From assembly GCF_000014565.1 (NCBI RefSeq), contig NC_008268.1, positions 4,964,501 to 5,028,500 on the forward strand: DNA of 64,000 nt, given 5' to 3'. This document shows, piece by piece, positions 9,301 through 21,300 of the stretch. The stretch is from Rhodococcus jostii RHA1 (GTDB lineage: Bacteria; Actinomycetota; Actinomycetes; Mycobacteriales; Mycobacteriaceae). The notes under the pieces are model-generated. The model searched no databases, had not been told where the DNA came from, and worked only from the letters and a program-made list of their open reading frames with translations. Made by a program: the position numbers and the translations under genes. How positions within the stretch are numbered: position 1 is the first letter of the stretch; the number at the start of each line of letters is the position of its first letter.

Positions 9301-12300
9301 AAACCCTGTGTGCGCTGATGGCGGGTGTCCTCGGGGTGGAGTCGGTGGGCGTCACCGACGACTTCTTCGCGTTGGGTGGCGACAGCATCGTCGCGATCAA
9401 ATTGGTCAACCACGCTCGGCGGGAAGGTCTTTCGATCAGCCCGCGGGAGATCTTCCAGCTCCGCACCGCCGAGGCGCTCGCCCGGATCCAGGAGGGCCGG
9501 ACCGCGGCCGCCGTGGACTCCGACGACGTCGCCGTCGGTGACGTTCGCAGCACCCCGATCGTCGCCCGCATTGCGGAGCGGGGTGGCGAGATCGCCGCGT
9601 TCCACCAGTCGGTGCTCGTGCAGACTCCGGCCGCCCTCGACGAGCATGCCGCGAAGGCGGCCCTCGCCGCGGTGCTCGAGCGGCACGATGCCCTGCGCGC
9701 GACGCTCGTCCGTGGTAACGGAAGCGGCCTCCGCCGCGGGGGCGACCGCTGGGCACTGTCCGTGCCGGAACCGTCCCCGGCGACGGTCGACGGAATCCTG
9801 CGGGTCGTCGAATTCGACGGCAGCGCCGAGCAACTCGACATCGAGACCCGGGCGGCCGTCGGAAGGCTCGACCCGGATGCGGGTGCGATGGTGCAGGCCG
9901 TCCTCTTCTCCGCGGCCGAGGGTCCCGGCCGGTTGCTGCTGATCGGACACCATCTGGTGGTCGACGGGGTGTCCTGGCGCGTCATCCTCGAAGACCTCGC
10001 CCGCGCGGGAACGGCCGTGGCGGCCGGGGGCGTCCCCGAACTCGCTCCGGTCGGGACGTCGCTGCGCCGCTGGTCCGAGCTGCTCGACGAGCAGACGCGG
10101 TCGGGTGCCTTCGACCACGAACTATCCTTCTGGTCAGAGGCGGCGACCACAGAAGACCCGCTCCTCGGTTCGCGTGCGCTCGATCCGGCCCTCGACCTCG
10201 CCGGCGACGCCGAAACGCTCACGGTGACATTGCCTCCGGAGTTCACCCGGCCGCTGCTCGCCACCGTGCCCGCAGCGTTCCACGGCCACGTCAACGACGC
10301 GCTCCTCACCGGTGCCGCGGTGGCGTTGCAGAGGTGGCGAGCCGGGGAGCCCGGCCCCGTGCTCCTCGACCTCGAGGGGCACGGACGCGAGGAAGACCTC
10401 GTGCGCCGCAGCGACGGACCCGCCCTCGACCTCTCCCGGACCGTCGGCTGGTTCACCACCGTCTACCCGGTGGTGCTCGACCCCGGTGCGGCAGCGGACG
10501 AGACGGGAATCGCCGACGCGCTGAAGGCGGTGAAGGACCAGTTGCGCCGCATCCCGGGTTCCGGGTTCGGCTACGGCGCGTTGCGCTACCTCGGTGTCCC
10601 GAAGCCGGAACTCGCGCACGCGCCGACTCCGCAGGTGCTGTTCAACTACCTCGGACGGGTGACGTCCGCGGAGGGAGTCGACTGGCTGCCCCGCGCCATG
10701 GGCGGCGCCGACGACCCGCGGATGCCGCTCGGACATGCCCTGGCGTTCGACGTGATCGCCGAGGACGGCGCCGACGGCCCCGTCCTGCGCACGACATTGA
10801 CGTGGGCGCCCGGTGTGCTCGATCGTGACGCCGTCGTGGCGCTCGCCGACGAGTGGACCGCGGTGCTGCGGGTGCTGGCCGGAATCGACCGTCTCGGCGG
10901 TCACACGCCGTCGGACTTCCCGCTGGTGTCGCTGACGCAGGCGGATGTGGACATGCTGGCGGGGGCGGCCGACGTGCTTCCGCTGACACCGCTGCAGGAG
11001 GGCATCTACTTCCAGTCGGCGTTCGAGGACACCGGCACCGACCCGTACGTGGTGCAGCAGGTGATCGAACTGACCGGGCCCGTCGACGCGGCGGCGTTGC
11101 ACCGCGGGCTGCAGGCGGTCGTCGACCGGCACGCGGCCCTCCGCGTCGGCGTGTGGGCGGTATCGGACGGCCGGGTCGTGCAGGTGGTCGGCGAAAACGT
11201 CCAGGTGCCGATGGAAGTGCTCGATCTCACCGGCGTCGCGGATCCGGAGCAGCGCGTGGAACAGGTGCTGGCGGCGGACCGAGCCCGGGGTTTCGACTTC
11301 GGCCGCGGCCCCCTGCTGCGCTACACGCTCGTTCGGGTGGAGCCCGGGGCGAGCGAAGCGACGGGGGATCTGCAACAGAAGTTCCTTCTGCTGCAGTCGA
11401 TTCATCACATCGTCGCCGACGGGTGGTCGGTGCCGGTGATGTTGCGGGAACTGATGGCCCTGTACAGCGTCGAGGGGAAGCCGCTGGCACTGCCGACGCC
11501 CACGCCGTACCGGAGCTACCTCGAATGGCTGGCGGCGCGGGACCGTCAGGCGTCGCTCGCCGTGTGGCGGGAGGCGCTCGCCGACGCCCCCGAGCCGGTG
11601 GACCTGCCGACGCCGTCGTCGAAGGGGGAGTCCGGGATCCGCAGTGTCCGGGTGACACTGCCGGCTGACGACACCGCCGCGCTCTCCGCGGTGGGCCGGG
11701 CCCGGGGGTTGACGCTCAGCACCCTCGTGCACGGCACGTGGGGTCTGGTCCTCGGCCGCCTCACCGGCCGGGAGGACGTGGTGTTCGGTTCGACGGTGTC
11801 GGGCCGCGGCGGGGACCTGCCCGGTATCGAGGCCATGGTGGGCCTGTTCATCAACACCGTGCCCACCCGGCTGCGGTACCGGCCCACCGACACGGTGGCC
11901 GAGACCCTCGCGCGGTGGCAGCACGAGCAGTCGACGCTGCTCGATCACCAGTACCTCGGCCTGCCCGAGCTGCGCCGGGAAGCGGGACTGCAGAACCTGT
12001 TCGAGACGCTCGTCGTGTTCGAGAACTATCCGCTCGGCGACGGCGCGGTGGCGGATCCCACCGGTGTGGTGCAGTTGACCGGCATCCGGTTCGACGAGCA
12101 CCCGCCGTACCCGATGACGCTGATCGTCGTGCCCGGCGACGCGCTGGCACTCGAGCTGAAGTACGACGCCGCCCGCATCGATGCGGCGACCGCGACCCGG
12201 TTCGCGGCGTCGACGGTGGGGTATCTCGCGGAGCTGACCCGGGACGTCGACCAGAATGTGTCTTCCGTCCCGCTGGCGTCGCGTGAACCGATCGACGCGG

Positions 12301-15300
12301 CACTGCGTGACGTCGCGGTGGAGTTCCCCGACACGACGGTGACGGCGCTGCTCGAGGAGCAGGCCGAGCGGACACCCGACGCGGTGGCCGTCGTGTTCGA
12401 GGACGAACACCTCACCTACGCCGAACTGCACGCGCGCGCCAACCGCCTCGCCCGGCTGCTCGTCGACCGCGGGGTGGCACCCGAGTCGAAGGTGGCGGTG
12501 GCACTGCCCCGTTCGCTGGACCTGATGGTGGCGCTCCTCGCGGTCGGGAAGGCGGGCGGTGCCTACGTTCCGCTCGACACCGGTTACCCCGCAGACCGGC
12601 TGGCGTACATGCTGGAGGACGCGGAGCCGGTGTGCGTTCTCACCGACGGCACCGTGCCGTTCGCCGGGTCCGGCGTTCCGCAGGTCCGGGTGTCCGACGC
12701 CGCCGCGTTCTCGCCCGAGCCGCTGACCGGTGTCGCGCTCGCGCCGCAGCACCCCGCGTACGTGATCTACACGTCGGGCTCGACGGGACGGCCCAAGGGG
12801 GTTGTCGTGCCGCACGCCGGCATCGTCAACCGACTGCTGTGGGTTCAGCGGTTCCGGCCGATCACCCCCTCGGACACCGTGTTCCAGAAGACGCCGTCCA
12901 GCTTCGACGTGTCGGTGCTCGAGTTCTTCGGACCGCTCCTCGCCGGGGCGACCCTCGTGCTGGCGCGGCCGGACGGACACAAGGACCCGGCGTACCTCGC
13001 CGACGTCATCATCCGACGGTCGATCACGCGTGTGCACTTCGTGCCCTCGATGCTCGAGGTGTTCCTCGCCGAACCCGCCGCGGCCCGGTGCACCGGGCTC
13101 CGGATCATCTCCTGCAGCGGTGAGGCGCTTCCCGTGGCCTCCGCCCGGCGCGTCGCCGAACTCCTGCCGGGAGTGGAACTCGACAACCTCTACGGTCCGA
13201 CCGAGGCGTCGGTCGACGTCAGCTACGCCGCGTCCGTGCAGGGAATCGACGCGTCCGCGCCGTCCGTGCCGATCGGCCTGCCGACGTCCAACACCGGCCT
13301 CTACGTGCTCGATCGGTACCTGCAGCCGGTGCCCGCGGGCGCCGCCGGAGAGCTGTACCTGTCGGGACCGCAGCTGGCCCGCGGCTACCTGGGCAGGCCC
13401 GGGTTGAGCGCAGAGCGCTTCGTCGCCGATCCGTTCTCCCGCACCGGGTCCCGCATGTACCGCACCGGTGACGTCGCTCGGGTCAATGCCGACGGCGCGG
13501 TCGAGTACGTCGGCCGGGTCGACGATCAGGTGAAGTTGCGCGGCTTCCGCATCGAACTGGGCGAGATCGAAGCGCAGATGGCTGCGTGCCCCGGAGTGCG
13601 GCAGGCCGCCGCCGTCGTGCGCACGGACCGGCCCGGTCAGCAGCAACTGGTCGGGTACGTCGTCGGGGACGCCGACGTCGACGACGTCCGTGCGCGCCTG
13701 ACTGCGGCGCTGCCGGAGTTCATGGTGCCCGTCGCGTTCGTGACCGTGCCCGAGTTCCCGGTCGGACCCAGCGGGAAGCTGGACCGCACAGCGCTTCCCG
13801 CGCCGGACTTCTCCGCGCACACGAGTTCGGGGCAGACGACGTCGCTGCCGGTCCTCGAAAGCGGACCGGCGGCGGTGCTGGCCGCCCACTACGCCGAGGT
13901 TCTCGGTCTCGGGACCGTCGGCGTGGACGACGACTTCTTCGCGCTCGGAGGCGACAGCATCCTCGCCATCCGCCTCGTGAATCTCGCTCGCCGGGAGGGA
14001 ATCACCGTCACCCCGCGGCAGATCTTCGAACAGCGGACGCCGGCCGCGCTCGCGCGACTCGTCGCGGCCACCGTCGTCGCGCCGGCTTCGCGCGTGGAGG
14101 AGTCGGGCACCGGCGTCCTGTCGCCTCTGCCGGTGGTCCATCGGCTGTCCGAGTGGAGTGGCGGAAAGAACCGCTTCAACCAGGCCGTTCTGCTCCACAC
14201 ACCGGCGGGCACCAGCGCCACGGTCCTGACGGCCGCCCTGCACTCGGTGATCGGTCACCACGACGGCCTGCGGCAGAAGCTCACCCGGCACGCGCCGGGT
14301 GTGTGGTCGCTCGAGATCACCGAATCCGCAGACCTGGAACTGCGTCGTGTCGACGTCACCGGACTCGACGCCGCCGCGCTGCGCGAAACCGTGGCAGCAG
14401 AATCCGACGCCGCGACCGACCGGCTCGCCCCCGACGACGGCGCCATGCTGTCGGCGGTGTGGTTCGACGCCGGCCCGCAGGAGCTGGGCAGGCTCCTTCT
14501 CGTCGCCCACCATCTGGTGATCGACGGGGTGTCGTGGCGGACGCTGATCGAAGATCTCGCCATGGCGTGGGTGGCGGCCGACAGCGGCCAGGACGCGGCG
14601 CTCGACCCGGTGCCCACGTCGCTGCGCGGATTCGCCCGCATCGTCACCGAGCAGGCGCAGGCCCCCGCCCGGCTCGCCGAACTCGACCACTGGCTGCGCG
14701 TCACCGAACCCGGTGCCGATCTGGTGCGGGGCACCGACGGGCACGCGGTGGTGAGCAGTGGCGCACGACGGACGGTGCTGCTGGATCCGCAACTCACGAC
14801 GGCGCTGCTGACCACCGTTCCCGCCGTGGTCGGCGCCGACGTCACCGATGTGCTGCTGGCGGCCCTGCGGCTGTCGGCCGATCGGTGGCTCGCCGGCCGT
14901 GGGCGCGAGAACGACCTGCTGGTGGACCTCGAGCGGCACGGCCGCGAAGAACTCGCCGAGGGCGTGGATCTGTCCCGGACCGTCGGCTGGATCACCAACG
15001 TCACCCCCGTCCGGTTGCGCAGCCGGACGGGCGCACTCGAGACGCTGAAGGACGTCAAGGAGCAGCTGCGCGGCGCCCCCGACGGCGGCATCGGCTACGG
15101 CATGCTGCGGTACGTCAATGGGCGCACCGCGGGCCTTCTGGCGGCACGGGCGGAATCGCAGGTGCTGTTCAACTACCTGGGTCGGATGCCGCACGCGGTG
15201 CCCGGACCTTGGACGCCCGCGGTCGAATCCGATTCGCTGGCAACCGATCCCGATGCAGATCTCGGTGGACCGTACCGGCTGGTGATCAACGCCCTGTGTG

Positions 15301-18300
15301 ACGAGTCCGAGCGGGGCACCGAACTGCGGGCCTTCTTCGCCTGGTCGGACGCCGACCTGGGCGAGGCCGACGTCCTCGCGTTGAGCGACGGCTGGGTGGC
15401 CGCACTGCGTGAACTGGCCGACGCCGCAGGAGAGCACGACGGACCGGCGATGCTCACCCCGTCCGACCTTCCCCTCGTGACGCTGACGCAGGAGGAGATC
15501 GACCGGATCGTCGAGGCGAGCCCGAGTGGGGTCGACACGGTGCTGCCGCTGTCGCCGCTGCAGGAGGGTCTCTACTTCCAGGCCGGGTTCGACTCCGGCG
15601 CCGACCTCTACACGGCACAGTTCTCACTCGACTTCGAGCACCGCCTCGACACCGACAGGCTCGCGGCCGCGCTGCGCACCCTGCAGCGGCGCAACCCCAC
15701 GCTGCGAGCGGGATTCGTCAGTGCGGGCCTGCCTGCGCCGGTGCAGTTCTTCGGCGCGGGTCTGGACGTGCCCATCGCCGAGTTCGACCTCCGGGAACTC
15801 GACGAGCCCGAACGCGCGGCCTACGCCGAACAGCTGACCGCGCAGGACCGGCTGACACCGTTCGACCTCACCTCCCCGCCACTGTGGCGGGCAATGGTGT
15901 TGCGGCTCGGCGACTCCCACGACCGACTGGTGATCAACCGGCAGTTCCTGCTGTGGGACGGTTGGTCCAACGGCCTCGTCGTCAGCCAGCTGCTCGCGCT
16001 CTACGAATCAGGTGGCGACGACTCCGGATTCGCCGCCCCGGAAGGATCTTTCGAGGACTACCTCCAGTGGCTGGCCACCCGGGACGCGGACGCCGCGCAG
16101 GCGGCGTGGACCGACGCGCTCGGCGGGCTCGACGAACCGACGCTGCTGGCCGCGACGGTCGCGGGGGAACCGCAGCCGCCGCAGCGCCGAGACGCCGTGC
16201 TGTCCGAGGAACTGAGCGAACGGCTTCGTGCCGGTGCCCGCGGTGCCGGTGTCACGTTCAACGCGGTGCTGAACGCCGCGCTGGCCGTCGTACTCGGAAT
16301 CGAGACCGGGCGCCGGGACCTCGTGTTCGGCACCACCGTGGCCGGACGCCCACCGGAAGTCCCGGGCATCGACGCGGTGGCCGGAATGTTCCTCAACACC
16401 GTCCCCGTCCGGACGACGCTGCGCGCCGACGAGACCGTCACCGACCTGCTTCGGCGAATCCAGTCGGAGCGGCTGGCGCTGACCCCGTACGACTACCTCG
16501 GGCTCGCCTCCATCCAGCGGGTGTCCGAGCACCGGCAGCTGTTCGACGTGCTGTACGTGCTGCAGAACTTCGTCGACGAGAAGCAGGTGTCGGCGCTCAA
16601 TGCGGCGCACGACATCAGCGGCGGCGACAGCATCGATCACACGCACTACCCGGTCACGGTCGTCGTGACGCCGGGCGCGAGCGTGAAGGTGAAGTTCGAG
16701 TTCCACCCCGAGAAGATCTCGGAGTCGCGGGTCGAACGCATGCTGTCGCGGTACCTCACCGTGCTCGAGGAATGGTCCACCGACCTGTCGGGTGTGGTCG
16801 GCGGAATCGCCGGTGCCGCGACACCCGTGCCGGTCGAGCGGAAGGCCCTACCCGACAGAACCATCGCCGATCTGTTCGCCGACGCGGCCCGCGGCCGACC
16901 CGAAGACACGGCTCTGGTGTTCGGCGACCGCCGCGTGAGCTACGCCGAACTCGACGCCGACGTGAATCGGATGGCCCGGGTCCTGCTCGGCCACGGCGCG
17001 GGCCCGGAGCGGATCGTCGCGCTCGCACTGCCGCGGTCGGTGGAGATGGTGGTCGCGCTCTTCGCCGTGCTGCGCACCGGATCCGCGTACCTGCCGCTCG
17101 AACTGGACCACCCCGCCGAGCGACTCCTCGCGATGCTCGACGACGCGCGTCCGACGGTCCTGGTCACCACGTCGGAGGTCGCCGGAACGCTCGCCGCTGC
17201 GACGGTCGACACACTGGCCGTCGACTCCGTGGACTTCGGCGGGGTCGCGTCCGCACCGCTGTCGGAGGCCGAACTCGGCGGTTTCGCGCCCGGAACCCCC
17301 GGGCGCCTGGACCATCCGGCGTACGTCATCTACACGTCCGGGTCCACGGGCAAGCCGAAGGGCGTCGTCACCCCGTACCGCGGTCTGACCAACATGCAGT
17401 TCAACCATCGTGAGGCGATCTTCGAACCCGTCGTGACCGCCGCGGGCGGTCGGCGGCTGCGCATCGCGCACACCGTGTCGTTCGCGTTCGACATGTCGTG
17501 GGAGGAACTGCTGTGGCTGGTGGAAGGCCACGAGGTCCATATCTGCGACGAGAACCTGCGGCGTGACGCCGAGGCGCTCGTGGCCTACTGCGACACCCAA
17601 GCGATCGACGTCGTCAACGTGACGCCGACGTACGCGCAGCACCTCGTCGAGGAGGGTCTGCTCGACGACGGTCCGGGGCGGCACCGGCCGCCGCTCGTAC
17701 TCCTCGGCGGGGAGGCAGTGTCGGATTCGGTGTGGAACCGGTTGCGCGACACGGACGGAACGGTCGGGTACAACCTGTACGGTCCCACCGAGTACACGAT
17801 CAACACCCTCGGTGCCGGTACCGCCGACAGCGCGACACCCACCGTCGGCACCCCGATCTGGAACACGTCCGCCTACGTGCTGGACGCGTGGTTGCGTCCG
17901 GTTCCGGACGGCGTTCCCGGCGAGCTGTACATCTCCGGGGTCGGGTTGGCGCGCGGCTACCTCGACCGGTTCGCGCTGACGGCGGAGCGTTTCGTCGCCG
18001 ACCCGTTCGAGGAATCCGTACGTATGTATCGGACGGGCGACCTCGTGCGCCGCCGTGAGGACGGGAACCTCGACTTCCTCGGCCGCACGGACGATCAGGT
18101 GAAGATCCGCGGTCACCGGGTGGAACTCGGCGAAATCGCGTCCGCGCTCGAAGCTCTGGACGACGTGCGCCAGGCCGCCGTCGTCGTCGATTCGGGCCCG
18201 GGTGGGTTCAAGCGGATCGTCGGCTACGCCGTCGTGAGTACTTGTCAACCGCGGGACGTCAACAAGTACTCACAGGCGCTGCGCGCAACGTTGCCGGACT

Positions 18301-21300
18301 ACATGGTGCCCGCCGCGGTCATCGAGGTCGACAGCCTGCCGATGACGGTCAACGGCAAACTCGACGTCAAGGCGCTGCCGTCGGCGGACGACGTGCTCGG
18401 CCGCAGCGGCGGTGCGCGCACGGAACCCCGCACCGACACCGAACGGGTGCTGTCCGGCTTGTTCGGGGAGATCCTCGGCGTCCCCGCCCCCGGGGTCGAC
18501 GACGACTTCTTCGACCTCGGCGGTCACTCGCTGCTGGCTACCAGGCTGATCAGCCGGGCACGGGCCGCGCTCGACACCGACCTCACCCTGCGCGACCTGT
18601 TCGAGGCACCGACGGTCGCCGAACTCGCCGCCCGGATCGGCGACGACACCGGTTCGACGCGCCCGGTGCTGGTCGGCCGGCCGCGGCCCGAGCATCTGCC
18701 GCTCTCCGCTGCGCAGCAACGCCTGTGGCTCCTGCAGCAGATGGAAGGCACCTCGGCCGCGTACAACTTCCCGATCGTCCTGCGACTGCAGGGTGCACTG
18801 GACCCCGGGGTGTTCGAGCAGGCGCTGACCGACGTCGTGTTTCGGCACGAGTCGCTGCGAACGGTGTTCGGGGAGGACGACGGCGAACCGGTGCAGGTGA
18901 TCCTGGACGACGCCCGGCCCGGCGTCGCGGTGGTGGACGGCACCGAGGCCGATCTGGTGCGGCTCGTCACCGAGACCGTCGGCCGCCCGTTCGACCTGGC
19001 GACGGAGATCCCGGTGCGCGCCAGTCTCATCCGGGTCGCGGACCAGCAGGTGCTGGCCATCGTGCTGCACCACATCGCCACCGACGAATGGTCGGACCGC
19101 CCGTTCCTGCGGGACCTGATGTCGGCGTACGCCGCTCGCGCGCAGGGCTCGGCACCGGCGTGGGAACCGCTCGACGTGCAGTACGCCGACTACACGCTGT
19201 GGCAGCGTGACGTCCTGGGTGATCCGCAGGACCCGTCCAGCCTCGTCAGCCGTCAACTCGACTACTGGGCGAAGACTCTCGACGGGGCGCCGGAGGAGTT
19301 GGTGCTCCCCGCCGACCGCACCCGCCCGGCGCGGCCCAGCTTCGCGGGCGGCGCGATCGAGGCGACGCTCGACGCCGCGACGACGCGGGCCCTGCGTGCG
19401 CTCGCCCGGACGTCGGGAACCAGCATGTTCATGGTGCTGCACGCGGCGTCGGCGGCGTTGCTGCACCGTCTCGGTGCGGGCGACGACCTGCCGATCGGCG
19501 CGCCGGTCGCCGGCCGCAGCGAACAGGGTCTCGACGACCTGATCGGATTCTTCGTCAACACCGTGGTGCTGCGGACGGACGTGTCGGGCAACCCCACGTT
19601 CGACCAGTTGCTGGCACGGGTCCGCGACACCGACCTGGCGGCCTTCTCGCATGCGGACGTTCCGTTCGAAACCGTTGTGGAGAAGGTGAATCCGGCGCGG
19701 ACCCTGGCCCGGAACCCGCTGTTCCAGGTGATGGTCGGCTACCACAGCCGGACGTCCGATTCGGCGCTCGCACCCGGCTTGGCCCTCACTCCGGTGGCAT
19801 TCGAGGAACGCACCGCCAAGTTCGACCTGGTGTTCAACTTCACCGAGTACCTCGACGACGACCGGGTCGACCTGCGCCTCGAATACGGCTCCGACCTGTT
19901 CGACCGGGCCACCGCGGAGAAGATCGCGCGCAGGCAGGTCGTGGTGCTGGACGTCCTCGCATCCGACTCGGGTCGCGCGGTCGGCGACCTCGACGTGTTC
20001 CTCGGCGACGAACGCGAACTCGTGGTGCGCGGGTTCAACGACACGTCACAGCCGGTGGCGGAGGAGACGTTCTACGAGGCGTTCGCGCGCCACGTGGCGG
20101 CGACCCCCGACGCCGTGGCCGTCGTCGACGCCGGCGGTGAGGTGACGTACGCGGAACTGAGTGTTCGCGCCGACCGTATTGCCGCACTGCTGCATCGTCG
20201 CGGCGTGTCCGTCGAGGACGTTGTGGGACTGGCGGTACCGAGATCGGCGCAGATGGTCGCGGTCGTGCTCGGGGTGCTGAAACTCGGGGCGGCGTACCTT
20301 CCGCTCGACCTGAACCACCCGTCCGACCGCATCTCCTACATGCTCGCCGACTCCGCCGCGCGGGTGCTGGTGACCACGGTGGGGGAGAGCCCGCGCATCG
20401 CGGACGTCGACGGCCTCACTCGCGTTCTCCTCGACGACGAGTCCGTCGTCACGGAACTCGAGACCGGGCCCGCCGTGCAGGTGCCGCGGCCCCCGCAGGG
20501 CCTGGACCACGCCGCATACGTCATCTACACCTCGGGCTCCACCGGTAAACCCAAGGGCGCGATCCTCACTCACGACGGGATTCCCAGCCTCGTCGCGACC
20601 GCCGAACGGCGGATGAAGCTCGTCCCGGGTTCGGTGGTGATGCAGTTCGCGTCGATCGGATTCGACGTCGCGGTCTTCGAGTTGTCGATGGCGCTGTGCA
20701 CGGGGTCCCGTCTGGTCATCGTCCCCGACGAGTCCCGCGTCGCCGGACCGGAACTCACCGATTTCATGGCCGCACACGCCGTGACGCACGCGATCATTCC
20801 GCCGTCCCTGCTGGCTGCTCTGCCGTCGGGTTGCGACGTCCCGGAAGGCTGCACCGTGCTGGTGGGCACCGAGACCGTGCCGCCGGAACTGATCGGACGC
20901 TGGGCGGAACGGCTCAACCTGCTGGCCGCGTACGGTCTCACCGAGGCCACCGTCAACAACACGCTGTGGCAGGCGCAGCCCGGATGGGACTCGGCTGTGC
21001 CGATCGGCATCCCCGATCCCAACGAGCAGGCGTACGTCCTCGACGACCGCCTGCAGCCGGTGCCGCCGGGGGTGGCGGGCGAGTTGTACATCGCCGGTCG
21101 CGGACTGGCCCGCGGATACCTCGGCCGGCCCGACCTCACGTCGGTCCGGTTCGTGCCCAGCCCCTTCGGCGACGCGGGCACCCGGATGTACCGGACCGGT
21201 GACCGGGCGCGCTGGCGGGCCGACGGCAACATCGACTTCCTCGGACGCGTCGACGACCAGGTGAAGATCCGTGGATTCCGCATCGAACTCGGCGAGATCA

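Noticed and set aside
10134..15437. A 1767-codon open frame on the minus strand inside the NRPS gene, and many other long minus-strand frames
   Set aside because: They are shadows of high-GC coding DNA. The plus-strand frame has full NRPS domains and the minus frames are Arg/Pro/His-rich with no recognisable domains.
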